DNA from: JAGVPT01 sp964439265
Lineage (GTDB): Bacteria > Bacteroidota > Ignavibacteria > UBA10030 > UBA8401
DNA: 43,901 nucleotides
Assembly: GCA_964439265.1 (NCBI GenBank)
Contig: CAYTOA010000034.1
Coordinates: 1 to 43,901, forward strand
Reading direction: 5' to 3'
Positions 15,571 through 26,000 of this stretch are shown here, piece after piece. The notes under the pieces were generated by a model. The model searched no databases. It had not been told where the DNA came from and worked only from the letters and a program-made list of their open reading frames with translations. Position numbers and translations under genes: made by a program. Positions within the stretch are counted from its first letter, which is position 1; the number at the start of each line of letters is the position of its first letter.

Positions 15571-18500
15571 TCAATCAAGGTCGAAGTCGAAAAGAATTCC
15601 GAAATAGAATCGCCATTCTTTTCCGTACGGCACCAAAGTTCCGTCGGTGCCGGTAAAGGAAAACGAATCAAATCCGTACGTCCCGTTGAAAAATATCCGT
15701 GTGGGATAGGCGTAGAAGGAATATGATTCCAACCGGAATTCGAAGCCGGCATCCCGCTTGAACGAAGCGATCACGGGATCCCCGTTCCACGCATTGCCAT
15801 AATCGCAATGGACCGAAGCGTACAGCTTGTCGAAGTACAACGGGAGAAAGTGGATATCGATATTATCCCACAAGGGAAAACGATATGTCGCATTCGCCGT
15901 CGCCATTTTGTTGCCGCCGAGAGCATAGAACGGGTAGCCTTTCATCCCGACTAAACCGCCCGCGTAAAAATCGAAAAAGTCCGGTATCTGGGGACCGAAG
16001 ATCGTTCCGCCATGGAGCGACAACGTGAGCGTGTGCTTCCACCATGGCAGCTGAAGGTACTCGCTGTATTTTACTTCAGCTTTGGGAAAATTGAATGGCG
16101 AAAGAACTGGCGAGACACCGGTTTCCGTATTTGCGTACTCGTTGTTGTAATTGAAATGATCGAATTCATAATCAAATCGAAGAAACAGTTTGCGCCCGAC
16201 CGGATTTATTTCCTCGTCTCTCGAACGTTCAACGGCTCTAATCTCCCATGTCAATGATACGTCATTCCCTTTAAAATACAGATCCGTCGAGCCGGGTATA
16301 TCCTGGTTCAGCGACGGAGAAAATGTCGAAGCGATGTCCTGGCTGTAGCGCGAATTAGAGAAGCCCAGTGTCAACACGTCTGCCGGAGTGAACAGGTTCT
16401 GTCTAAAGTTAATGTCAAATTCCAGAAGTCCGTAACTGGGATCGAAGTTCACCGTATCCAGCCCAAATACCCCCTGAACGGCTTTTGCGTTCCTCGTTAT
16501 ATTATAGAGTTCGAGCGATACTGCGGGCGAGAGTCCCAGTTGATACAGTCCCGGTATCCTTGCCCTGTAATCGAATATAAAAAAAACGTCCCTCTCGTAC
16601 TGCCGATTCATCGCCGCCCCGCCGAAAATGCTGTACTTGTCGACCACATCGGAAGAAGTGAAATAGAATCCGGGTTTAATGTAGTCGATACCCTTGTTAG
16701 CGGTGCTGTATTCGTCGATCCTGATAAACGGGACAATAGAAAGACTCGTGAAAATATTTTTGTACGGCTTCGCCTCGCTCTGCGGAAGCTGCGTATCGTC
16801 GTACGCGCGAAGTTTGCCCCAGTACATCGTGCTGTCGCCGGCGGCCGCAACAGATAACGGTGGAGGATTGACAGGCCCGGGCACGTAACCATTGTCGACA
16901 AAGCTTTGAGGCAAGGAGGAGCGAAGGAGATTCATTTTGAACCCACCGGAGGTATACGATGCAAAGGCCAGATCGCCCGACTGGTTGACCGCAGGCATAA
17001 AAGCTCCCCCCAGCACATTAGACACCTGTTCGACAGCTTTTGTTTGGAGGTCGTATGTGTAGATGTTGAAGATCCCGGTCTTGTCCGAGACGAAATAAAT
17101 TTTCTTGCCGTCCGGCGAATAGGAAGGGTTCCTCTGGTCTTCACTTCCGGTAAGGAGCATTTCGAACGTTCCGTCGGCCACTGTCACCCGGGCAACATCC
17201 TGCGCTTCGCGCAGCGCGCAGCCGAAAATGACGGAGGCTCCGTCGGGCGACCATTTTGGGGTGAACACCTGTTCGCCGTTCTTAAAGTGCGTCAGGAGGC
17301 GGAAATTCTTCCCGTCGCTGTCGATGATGCCGACATTCATCGTGGCATCGCCTTCTCTTGTAAAAGCGATCGATTTTCCGTCCGGCGACAGTGACGGGTT
17401 CAACGCGCGAAGACCATGCGTCAGCCTCGTTTCTTCTTTCCTGACGAGGTCGTACACATAGACGTCTCCGACTCCTGACCAATGGGGATTATCGCGGGTG
17501 ATCTTCGAATAATAGATCTTCGATCCGTCGGGGGACCAGGAAACGGACGAAAGAACTTTTTCGTCAACTTCTGTTTCCTTCTTCGATTCGATGTCATAAA
17601 TGTACACCGAAGACATTCCGAAATAGTCGGATGTCTTATTCGACGTGTAGGCTATTTTCTTCCCATCGGGAGAAAATGCAGGATAGAAATTTCCAAAACC
17701 GACCGAACCGATCGTCTCCCCTTCAACCCTGTGACGAAGTATCGGTTCAGTACGTTCCCGGTACTGTGCCAAGGTGTGTGTGCGCCATTCCTTGTACAGT
17801 TCCTCTCCGCTTATTCCCAGTGCCCGTTGGATCGCCCCGTCGATGGTTGTCTCGGTCAAATCGGAGAGGTTCTTTGCAATTCTCGGTATTGCGTCGGGAC
17901 CGTACGTTTCGGAGATATATTTCACCATCGAGAAGCCGGCATTGTACGAGGATTCGTTGCCGAGGCTTGTTTTCCCGAAGACGCTCATTTCGGACCAGGT
18001 CAACATGTTTCCGTCAAGCGCGTACATGCGAAGGATCATGTCGCGATGCGAATCCCAATAATCATAGCTCATCTCAGGGCGGTTATACTGCGCGACGCCT
18101 TCGGCAAACCAGCTCGGAACGATGAAGCCTGAGATTGGATATGACACAATGACGTTCGGGTATCCATACAGAACGTCCTGGCGGCGTTCGGCCTCGTAGC
18201 CGAGCCACTGTAAATAAATTCCAGGAACATGCCTGCCGAACTTCATGGATGTCTGGATCTGGATGATGTGGGTGAACTCGTGCGCAACCACGTTGCGGAA
18301 CCAATTATGCGTACCTCTCAAGTCAAAGTCGAGAGGAGGCGCCCATAGCTCGATCTTGTTGTCGTAAAAATACGAGGCGCCGTTTGAATAATCGTCGTAG
18401 TCTTTCAGGACGATGCTCACCTTCTGATCGGGCTCGTGATGATAGAGCGAAGTGACCGGTCCGTAGATATCTTCGGCGACCTTTGCAACAACCCGCGCGC

Positions 18501-18747
18501 TCCGTTCTTCCCCATTGTGGAAATGGACAAAGAAATGAGGCGTCTCGATCGTGAACCAGTTCAGTTCGGTGTGATTAAAGTACTCGTCCTGGGAGCGAAG
18601 CGGGGTTGGATCAGAGAGTAACAATACGAAGGAGATGAAAAGGAGGTGAAAAAAAATAATGCTCTGGCGGCTCATGCTGCGCGGGCTGTGATGGCGGCCG
18701 AGGTCGATGAGTCCGCTGTCGTCGCTTTTCCAGTCTGCTTTCTTCAT
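15571..18747 (-). CDS. Zinc peptidase MA-like / TolB-like propeller / outer-membrane barrel fusion
   Basis: Three parts are visible. After a signal sequence (hydrophobic core near residues 29-45) comes a gluzincin-type domain with HEFTH at residues 156-160 and a likely third zinc ligand Glu216 in WFAEGVAQY. Residues about 280-560 form a TolB-like beta-propeller with repeats such as PAFSPDGKKIAYTSN, VSWSPDGSKIYYS and PSLSPDGKSIAFT. The C-terminal 400 residues look like an outer-membrane barrel ending in an aromatic strand (FYFGILFDFDLD), with GGLVGMKGYPFYALGG recalling the RGY loop of Omp85 proteins. I place the start at 18747, where ATG overlaps the upstream stop as TGATG; the frame is open to 18852, and an ATG at 18675 gives a more classical signal peptide. 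Function is unknown; surface or periplasmic proteolysis is plausible. The zinc motif is intact, unlike that of its neighbour. Confidence 0.7.
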   Translation of the reverse strand: MKKADWKSDDSGLIDLGRHHSPRSMSRQSIIFFHLLFISFVLLLSDPTPLRSQDEYFNHTELNWFTIETPHFFVHFHNGEERSARVVAKVAEDIYGPVTSLYHHEPDQKVSIVLKDYDDYSNGASYFYDNKIELWAPPLDFDLRGTHNWFRNVVAHEFTHIIQIQTSMKFGRHVPGIYLQWLGYEAERRQDVLYGYPNVIVSYPISGFIVPSWFAEGVAQYNRPEMSYDYWDSHRDMILRMYALDGNMLTWSEMSVFGKTSLGNESSYNAGFSMVKYISETYGPDAIPRIAKNLSDLTETTIDGAIQRALGISGEELYKEWRTHTLAQYRERTEPILRHRVEGETIGSVGFGNFYPAFSPDGKKIAYTSNKTSDYFGMSSVYIYDIESKKETEVDEKVLSSVSWSPDGSKIYYSKITRDNPHWSGVGDVYVYDLVRKEETRLTHGLRALNPSLSPDGKSIAFTREGDATMNVGIIDSDGKNFRLLTHFKNGEQVFTPKWSPDGASVIFGCALREAQDVARVTVADGTFEMLLTGSEDQRNPSYSPDGKKIYFVSDKTGIFNIYTYDLQTKAVEQVSNVLGGAFMPAVNQSGDLAFASYTSGGFKMNLLRSSLPQSFVDNGYVPGPVNPPPLSVAAAGDSTMYWGKLRAYDDTQLPQSEAKPYKNIFTSLSIVPFIRIDEYSTANKGIDYIKPGFYFTSSDVVDKYSIFGGAAMNRQYERDVFFIFDYRARIPGLYQLGLSPAVSLELYNITRNAKAVQGVFGLDTVNFDPSYGLLEFDINFRQNLFTPADVLTLGFSNSRYSQDIASTFSPSLNQDIPGSTDLYFKGNDVSLTWEIRAVERSRDEEINPVGRKLFLRFDYEFDHFNYNNEYANTETGVSPVLSPFNFPKAEVKYSEYLQLPWWKHTLTLSLHGGTIFGPQIPDFFDFYAGGLVGMKGYPFYALGGNKMATANATYRFPLWDNIDIHFLPLYFDKLYASVHCDYGNAWNGDPVIASFKRDAGFEFRLESYSFYAYPTRIFFNGTYGFDSFSFTGTDGTLVPYGKEWRFYFGILFDFDLD

Positions 18748-21700
18748 CACTTCACAACCGCGATTTTTACCACGACACTCTTTTGCTCGCCGGCAGCGTT
18801 CGCACGGATCTGAGCAAAGTACACTCCGCTCTGTGCTTTTGAAACATTCCATTGCACTTCATTGTCGATATTGCCCGCTCCCGGGCCGGGAAAATGGTCG
18901 ACCAACTCGCCTGCCATATTGTAGATCTTTATGTCGACCGTCGCGGGCTTGCTGAGATAATAGCGAATGGTCGTCACCTTTTCGTAGACGGGGTTGGGCC
19001 AATTATAGGCCAGTGACTGGGGAAGAAGCTCCGTCGATTTCGCAATAACCGCAGTAGTACCCGCTACATAGTTCGAGTGGTACTCGTCTGCGAGATATCC
19101 TTTCCAGAATATTTTTGAGGAATCGAAAATCCCCTCTACGCGCCACACGTATACTGACGAATCGGTGGACGCTGCTGCCAACAAGCCGCCGGAATATGCG
19201 AGCGACGAAACAATTCCCCCTGTCTGAAGCGGGAATCCGTTAAGAGTTTTTCCATTTCCGTCATAACCGTACACCTGGCCGTTGGAGCTTCCGAAGATTA
19301 TCCCGACGCTCGTCGATCCGGCAAGGCCGACAACGACAGGGCTCCCCGAGATCTTTCCACCGTCGAGAGTCTTTAGCGGAAAATTATCCAGGAGCGCGCC
19401 GTTCCAGTTATAGGCATACAAACCGTTGTCGGTTCCTATGAGAATGTCTTCCTGCCCGTCGCCGTTAAGGTCGGCAATCGCCAGCGCGCCGGTAACATTT
19501 GCGTTGATATGGTATTCACTCCGTTTCGTCAGGTCATCGCTAAAGACAGTGAATGTGTTATCATCGCATACCACGATAACAGAGCTAGTGGGTGAACTCG
19601 CGGTAATTCGGGCGGAGCCGAAACCCAGAATGTTCTTGCCGCTTAGCGGCGTTGAGGAGTTCTGAATATATAGTGAGTCACGCGTGGCCACGGTCCAGAA
19701 TGGCAGAGGGGTGACTGATAAGGAAGTGATCTGAGAATAGGCAAGATGATCTTGAAGCAGAGTATTCACGCCTGAAAAATCATAGAAATTTCCTTTTTGG
19801 TCGCCCATATAATAGTGAACAGCCGTTGGAGCCGCCGAACTGACCGGCGTTGAGATGAGGGCACCTGCGGTGAAACCGCCGAGAATTCCCGCAATATTGT
19901 CGGTGTTCGGATGGGCGCTCCCGAGAATCATGAATGTGCTGTCTTTGCAGCAGGCGAGACCGAATGACGATGCCGGAACACTCGCAGACCGGGCAAGCGC
20001 AGGCTGAAATTTACCTCCGAACGGAGAGAACAGTCCGCTCGTATTGCTGAGAAAGGGGGTAAGGTCGTGCTTCAGCACATAGATCGAATCTCCGGAAGTA
20101 TAGATCAATTCGTCTGAACCGTTGCCGTCGATGTCGGCGAACAACGGAGAGTCGTTTTGGCTGAGTTTGATATTCTTCCGTTTGATAGTTGTCTGCAATG
20201 AAAGGTTTGCATCTCCCACATTTGCCTGAAATGTCATCACGGGTCCCGCATCGCTGAAATTATTCAGCATAACGTGAGAACGGGCACGCGTGTTACTGAG
20301 CGAATTCGGGTGACCCGTTTCGCTGAACTCGTTTGTATATACCGGAGAGATATTGCCTTTGAACCAATAGTCGATCGGAGAGCCGTCCTCGCTCCCGCTC
20401 CCCGGGTCGAGCAATCCGTATGTTTGCCCGATGTCCTGCGAACCGTCGGCTTCTTCCAGATTGACGCCGCGATGAACCGGGTCGGCGTTGATCGTGTTCG
20501 TCGCCAGATTGTCATCGATGACAGTTTCATCGATATGCCAGATGAGAATTCCACCAAGATACCCTACTCCGCCGGGAAGACTCCAATCGAGATCGTCCGC
20601 ATCTATGACGGTTCCGTAGATGGAATCCACATTGAAGGCGTTAAAATCGTTGTCGTCCTGCAAGTATGTTTTGGTAAACTGCCGGCCGTTCCATCGGATT
20701 GTCAGCGTCTCGCCGTCCTTGTGCACATCGCGGTTTCGGTTTTCTACGAGGAAGTATTCTTTGGCGCTGATCGGGACCTTGTATATCGTATCTCCAACAG
20801 TTTGGTATAAACCGGAGTGGCTTGTTTCAACTGCAGGCGCGCGCAGCGCTACGCTTCCGGGGGCGACCGAGATCGGCGACGTCCATCCGAGGTAAATTTT
20901 TTCCCATGCACATGGCTCGGGGGGAAATAATCCGGAGAAACTGAAGATTGCCTGGCCGTCCATCAATCCGAAACGTCCGATAGCAGTCCCGCCGGTTTTC
21001 GTGTCGAAGAGGTCGGGCAAGCCGAGATGGCTGGCGATGTTCGCAACCAGGAGTCCGTTGGTGCTGAGTTGATACAGAAAATCGCCTCCGGTCGATGAGG
21101 GCAGCGACCTGTTTTCCGTCTCGGGAAGTACAATAGAGTTGGGAACGGAGAAAGCCGGATGATTTTTCAACTGAATTCCGGTGTACGTCGATCCGAAGAT
21201 TTTTTTCAATCCATCAAGACTAAAATACAAAGATGGAATGTCGTACGGCGTCGGATCAAACCCGATCGATGACTGCAAGTCGATGTCTTTCCCCGAGCCG
21301 GCGTGGAATATGACAAAAAGGTCGTATGCGTCGAACGGGAACTGCGGGTATGCCGAATCTGCCAGCCCCCAGGCTTCGGTGATCATTTCGCCGAGGGGAA
21401 GATTAGAGTTGACCGGTGCATATTGTTTCATTTGCTTGGACAGCGTCAAAATCGAACCGAGAACCGTCGCCGAAATATTCTGCCTTCCGTTGGATGCCTT
21501 GGGAAAATAATTTTTCGCAAACATCAAATGGTCGGCGAAATACGATGAATCCCGGGGCGGAGCGTCGATGATCCGTTGCGGCGCCGTCGACAGGTCGAAC
21601 TGACCGTTGCCGCTCGTGAGCGGGTCGCTGTCGGGCTGGAATTGCACCATGATTGCAAGAATTCTCAGCGTGTCGGGAAAGGCGTTGAGCGTTGCTGTAC

Positions 21701-21830
21701 CTCTCAACGGCAGCACGCCGCCTTCTGCGCGAAAAGGATGGTTCATCTTTTGGGGTGCCCGTTGAGTCGCAGCGATCCCTTGAAATGCAGTAATGAGTAC
21801 GAGAGCAGCCGCGAGGCGGAACTTCGCCAT
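18747..21830 (-). CDS. M6-like pseudoprotease with FG-GAP-type repeats and T9SS C-terminal domain
   Basis: The 1027-residue product has a signal peptide (residues 1-21), a region resembling M6 (immune inhibitor A-like) metalloproteases (about 50-480), propeller-type repeats with NGDG or DGNG cores (FADIDGNGSDELIY near residue 555, IADLNGDGQEDILIG near 795), and a C-terminal T9SS-type beta-sandwich from LAYNWPNPV near residue 935 to the end. The family zinc motif HExxHxxGxPDLxD is here ANIASHLGLPDLFD (residues 263-276): both His ligands and the catalytic Glu are replaced (A263, N264, S267), while GLPDLFD is kept. The protein is therefore probably non-catalytic. It lies 55 bases after porV. A scaffold or PorZ-like surface role is speculative. 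Confidence 0.78.
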   Translation of the reverse strand: MAKFRLAAALVLITAFQGIAATQRAPQKMNHPFRAEGGVLPLRGTATLNAFPDTLRILAIMVQFQPDSDPLTSGNGQFDLSTAPQRIIDAPPRDSSYFADHLMFAKNYFPKASNGRQNISATVLGSILTLSKQMKQYAPVNSNLPLGEMITEAWGLADSAYPQFPFDAYDLFVIFHAGSGKDIDLQSSIGFDPTPYDIPSLYFSLDGLKKIFGSTYTGIQLKNHPAFSVPNSIVLPETENRSLPSSTGGDFLYQLSTNGLLVANIASHLGLPDLFDTKTGGTAIGRFGLMDGQAIFSFSGLFPPEPCAWEKIYLGWTSPISVAPGSVALRAPAVETSHSGLYQTVGDTIYKVPISAKEYFLVENRNRDVHKDGETLTIRWNGRQFTKTYLQDDNDFNAFNVDSIYGTVIDADDLDWSLPGGVGYLGGILIWHIDETVIDDNLATNTINADPVHRGVNLEEADGSQDIGQTYGLLDPGSGSEDGSPIDYWFKGNISPVYTNEFSETGHPNSLSNTRARSHVMLNNFSDAGPVMTFQANVGDANLSLQTTIKRKNIKLSQNDSPLFADIDGNGSDELIYTSGDSIYVLKHDLTPFLSNTSGLFSPFGGKFQPALARSASVPASSFGLACCKDSTFMILGSAHPNTDNIAGILGGFTAGALISTPVSSAAPTAVHYYMGDQKGNFYDFSGVNTLLQDHLAYSQITSLSVTPLPFWTVATRDSLYIQNSSTPLSGKNILGFGSARITASSPTSSVIVVCDDNTFTVFSDDLTKRSEYHINANVTGALAIADLNGDGQEDILIGTDNGLYAYNWNGALLDNFPLKTLDGGKISGSPVVVGLAGSTSVGIIFGSSNGQVYGYDGNGKTLNGFPLQTGGIVSSLAYSGGLLAAASTDSSVYVWRVEGIFDSSKIFWKGYLADEYHSNYVAGTTAVIAKSTELLPQSLAYNWPNPVYEKVTTIRYYLSKPATVDIKIYNMAGELVDHFPGPGAGNIDNEVQWNVSKAQSGVYFAQIRANAAGEQKSVVVKIAVVK

Positions 21831-21885
21831 GATGAATTAGTCCGTTGAATGAATGTGCAAAGAAATTGACGACACTATACCAAGA

Positions 21886-22995
21886 CTAATTATCGGCGCC
21901 CCAAATAATGAGAAGAGTGAACCGCAATGTATCGGAGAGTGGACTGTCGATATCTGATGCTGAATCGTAACTGAAGTCGAAACCGTAAATATCGTATCGG
22001 ATGCCGGCGCCGAACGTCATAAATTTTCTGTTGCCGTAGCCGGGGTCTTCGTAAAAATACCCCATCCGAAGTGCGATAAGTTTATTGTACCAATACTCGA
22101 ACCCGGCGGATGTTTGCGTCGAGCGAAGCACGCCGTTCAGTCCGGGTTGAGTCCATGAGGTGATAAGGGATTTTGGAAGCGGATCGGAGTTTACCCCATT
22201 GCGCTGTACCAGAAGCCTGCTGAAATCCAGCGCGATCTCGAAGCTGTTGAATTCATCTTTGATAGGCGTAAAACCGAACCCGACGCGCAGAGTCGTGGGG
22301 AGCGGATCTGCCTGCGCGGCGTCGATGTACGTCACCTTCGGTCCCAGGTTCGAAAGGTCCGCACCAACACTAAAGAAATCGCCGAGGTCGACGTCGGTGA
22401 ACGGGATGACTAGAGCTTTCGGCTTGTAGAGTGCCGCAATGTCAAAGCTCATGTCGTACGCGATGCCGTTCCCCGATTCAGAGCCCGCACCGATCGGTGA
22501 AAGGCTGCTATTGATAAATCTTAAATTAATTCCGAGCCCAAACTCGTCGGTGATCGCCGTGCCGTAGCCGACCGTTCCTGCAACTTCGAACGCTTTGAAT
22601 GTTCCGATACCGGTCGGACCGGACTCGGTCGTGATCGTGAACGTACCCAGATTCAAATAGGTGACGCTGGCGGCAACAGTCCCTCCCCATTCAGGAACAT
22701 CCTGCCGGAAATTGAGATAATCGTAAAAAAGGTCGGCAAGGTGGAACTGCGGAAGCCAGTTTGCGTGAGTGATGCTGACTTCGCTTCCTCTCAGGAATCC
22801 CAGCCCGGCGGGATTCCAATACACTGAGCCCGCATCGTCAGCGAGTCCTGCGCCGGCCTCGCCCATTCCGCTTGCGCGCGAATTGGGGGAGATGAGGAGA
22901 AACGGCACGGCTGAGGTTCCGCCTTGGGCGAATGCGATATCTGAACCAAAGGCGGCGATTGCCAGTCCCGCAAACAAGAACTTCAGTGTTTTCAT
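21886..22995 (-). CDS. porV: T9SS outer-membrane shuttle protein PorV (LptO)
   Basis: PorV is the FadL-like 14-stranded outer-membrane barrel that receives C-terminal domains of T9SS cargo from SprA and delivers them to the sortase PorU. The 369-residue product has a signal peptide ending near AFAQG and the conserved N-terminal segment PFLLISPNSRASGMGEAGAG (residues about 31-50) followed by WNPAGLGFL, diagnostic of PorV. The barrel ends in a hydrophobic strand (LRFTLLIIWGADN). The ATG at 22995 is preferred; a TTG two codons earlier (23001) is possible, and GGAGG lies ten bases before the ATG. The gene is 91 bases after porU and has its own promoter candidate. Identification is firm from sequence and from the porU neighbour. 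Confidence 0.93.
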   Translation of the reverse strand: MKTLKFLFAGLAIAAFGSDIAFAQGGTSAVPFLLISPNSRASGMGEAGAGLADDAGSVYWNPAGLGFLRGSEVSITHANWLPQFHLADLFYDYLNFRQDVPEWGGTVAASVTYLNLGTFTITTESGPTGIGTFKAFEVAGTVGYGTAITDEFGLGINLRFINSSLSPIGAGSESGNGIAYDMSFDIAALYKPKALVIPFTDVDLGDFFSVGADLSNLGPKVTYIDAAQADPLPTTLRVGFGFTPIKDEFNSFEIALDFSRLLVQRNGVNSDPLPKSLITSWTQPGLNGVLRSTQTSAGFEYWYNKLIALRMGYFYEDPGYGNRKFMTFGAGIRYDIYGFDFSYDSASDIDSPLSDTLRFTLLIIWGADN

Positions 22996-23029
22996 ACTCA
23001 AACAGCCTCCGCAAAAAATTCAATATGTT

Positions 23030-23058
23030 AATGTACAGTAATTATTTTTGAGGTTCAA
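23030..23058 (-). promoter_or_regulatory. Candidate porV promoter
   Basis: On the minus strand TTGAAC (23053-23058), a 17-base spacer and TACATT (23030-23035) precede porV. Transcription would start near 23023, leaving a leader of about 28 bases that contains the GGAGG Shine-Dalgarno. This would allow porV to be expressed above porU, in keeping with its need in stoichiometric amounts. Confidence 0.45.
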
Positions 23059-23085
23059 TATACTACGCTGACCGTATGCGCTCCG

Positions 23086-26000
23086 TCACCGGACGATCGA
23101 CAGCTTTCCTAATGCTTCGTTTGCGAATTTTCCGTCAATTGTTTTTGCCACTACCTTATAGAAATAAGTCCCGTTTGCGATCCTGGACCCGTCGTGATCG
23201 CGGCAATCCCATGGAATTTGGACGAACTTATCCAGGTAATTGCTGCTCGAAAGAGTTTGGATCAACCTTCCTGCAACGGTATAGATCTTGATCTCAACGT
23301 TGATCGGGGTTAACTGGTTATGCTGAAACGTAAAGGTCGTAGCTGAGCGTACCGGGTCGGGTATATTATAGACATTTTCCAGCGCGAGGGACGACCCCGA
23401 AGCGACGGTGAATTCAGTTTCGGTTGTCGTAGAGTTATTGTATACATCCCACGCGCGAAGGGTAAGGGTATGGCGGCCTGGGGCCAGCGCGGTGAACTGG
23501 TACAGAATGGTTCCAGCCTGATAGTTATCTCTAGCACCGGTATAGTAATCCGTCAGATCAGTACTTTTTGTATCTGAGTCGAGCCATGCCTCGAGGCCGT
23601 GCCCAATGCCGCTTCCTGCATCGTTGATTCCGCTGCTGTCCGTGAGGTCGACAATCAATAGAGGATTCTCAGTTACAAGGTCACCAGAATGGAACGACCT
23701 CGTGTCAAAGTAAATCTTAACGGCAGGCCCCTGAGTGTCGTTCGCGAGCGCTGTCGATGTTCCCCCCACGATCACCTGCGTGGTAGAGCCGCGGCCGTCA
23801 GTTCCATTTCCCGAAAAGTAAACCAGAACCTTTCCCTGCTTATTTTCATAGGAAATATCCTTCGGAATGATGAACGTCGCCGAAACTCTTCCCGCGTGAA
23901 TGGTATTATCTCCTTTATAGATCGTCGCTCCCGGTTTAAGAAATGTCATGCTATGCTGCCAGGTCGTATTATCGCTGTATACGCCGCTGTCATACACTGA
24001 ATCTGAGCGATCGGCATCGAAGATCGTAATAAGGGCTGAGTCACTGTTGATGCTTTGGAGGACGCCGCTGTTGTCGCGAATGGAAGCCGTAACGGTAACT
24101 TTACTGAGAGCCTGAAGAGTGTCGAACGAAAGATTCGAAACGGGTTTTCCGTTGATCGAGTCAATTCGCATGACCAGCCGGGGAACTGCCAGGCGCATTG
24201 TTGGATCGGCCAGCAAATGGTACTTGCGATTGTTATCGAGTGAACCAGATCTTCGATCGTTCTTCGCAAGCATCAGGGCATCTCCCAAACGAGGAGTAAG
24301 ACTGTATGGATCCGTCGGAAATAAGTACGTGTACAAAACTTGATTCGTTTCCGAATTGTCCTGCGAATAAACTTCCCTATCCGCACTAACGACTCCCACA
24401 GCGCCGCCGTTTGCGTTCACGATGATCTCTTCCGCCGAGCTTTGCGCAGCGGCGTTATCAAACCTCCCCCAATCGCACGTTGCCGCGACGACGAATGTCT
24501 GTTCATTTGCGTTGAAGAATTGGGTGCTAACATCATCCAGGGTGAGAATTGTTTCGTGAGACCATACTTTAGGATTCCCATGTCCGACATAGTTTATGAC
24601 AAGCGTTCCCCTGTTGACCTGATCGATGATGGCCTGACGCACTTCCGGCTTCGTCCTTCCTGAAGCAGCAATGACGGTCGGGTAATCCTCCTCGTAGATC
24701 TTCGCCAGTTGAAATGTGGTTGGAACATCCTTCAATGCCAACGTTTCTGTCTGCTCCGGATTATCAGCCCCGTCTAACGTGCCATTGACGTTCCTGTCGT
24801 CCGCCACGAGCGTTATTAAGTTCCTCCATGCTCCAAACGTCGGTGCTGTTTCATACTGAATGATCTTGTCGACCACAAGCCGCGCTTCGTCGAGAGTCCT
24901 TACTGCAAGTCTTCCAGTCGCCAGTGTCACCGTGGATGTGTTTCCGGGCTGGAGGTATGTGAAGAAATCATCGTAGCCGTACGTGTAGACCTGGTAATTC
25001 GATTCAGGAGTTTCGTATGTCGGTACCCAATTCTTGTCGAGGTTTAGGATATTCTTGTAGTCAAAACAGGCGTCGCCGAAAAAGAGAACGTACCGCGGCG
25101 CGGGCTGCCAGTTCGTTGTAGCATATGCCAAGAAATCGCGGATCGCCACCGGGTCGGGCAGACCATTGCCGAATTCATTATAGATCGTATCGATCTCCAC
25201 TACCGCGGTTTTCAGTGCTTCACTTCCCGGCAAGCTTTCCTTATGAGCCTTGAGCCGCAGCGCCTCCGAAACAAAATCGTGTTGGGTCACAATGATAAAA
25301 TCCGCCCCCGGGATCCCCCGCAAGTTTGTGTTTGGAATCTTAATAAACGAGAGGGGAGTTTTATATGCCGCAGTCGTCCCGGCCCAATACCGTTTTACTT
25401 TCCCGGAATTGAGGTTGTCCCGAAGAAGGTATGTACCTGCCAGCTGGTCGGCCTGAGGCTGCATCACTTTAACAGAATCAGAAATATCGAATGCGGAAAA
25501 TGATGAAGCCGAGAATACCGACAGGTCGAACTCAACAGCTCCGGTCGTATCTGGTGAAGTGAAGAGAAGGGCATCGCCGACCGCTGTTAGCTGCTGGGTG
25601 TAGGTCAACTCGATCCAATTGATATAGCCAGTGGCAACTGCGCTTGATGCATTGTAGATGATTTTCAAAGTACTGGTGTTATTGGCGGCAAGCGACGGGA
25701 CCGTTTTTGTCTCGCCATCGCTGACAGTAGCATACTCTTCGGTCCCGGCGAGCGTAATTGCGTCCTGGGTTACGCCGGCGTATAATGACGCTATCTGTTT
25801 GCCCGTCTCCAGAATAGAAAAACTCTCGGCGGCGTCCGAGCGGGAAAGCAACTCATAGTTGTAGTCTACCACAGAGCCAGGGTAATATCCATCCAGCTTG
25901 TTCACAATAACACGCGAATCGTTGGGGTTGAGCGGCGAGCTGTACCATTGAAGGCCCGATTGAACAAGATTGGTTTTTTCCTCTTCAAAGAAGACTTTTC

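Noticed and set aside
18748..18852. Longer N-terminus for the protease/propeller/barrel protein
   Set aside because: It would overlap the C-terminal domain of the M6-like gene by 105 bases and is Cys/Arg-rich; the TGATG-coupled ATG at 18747 or the ATG at 18675 is more plausible.
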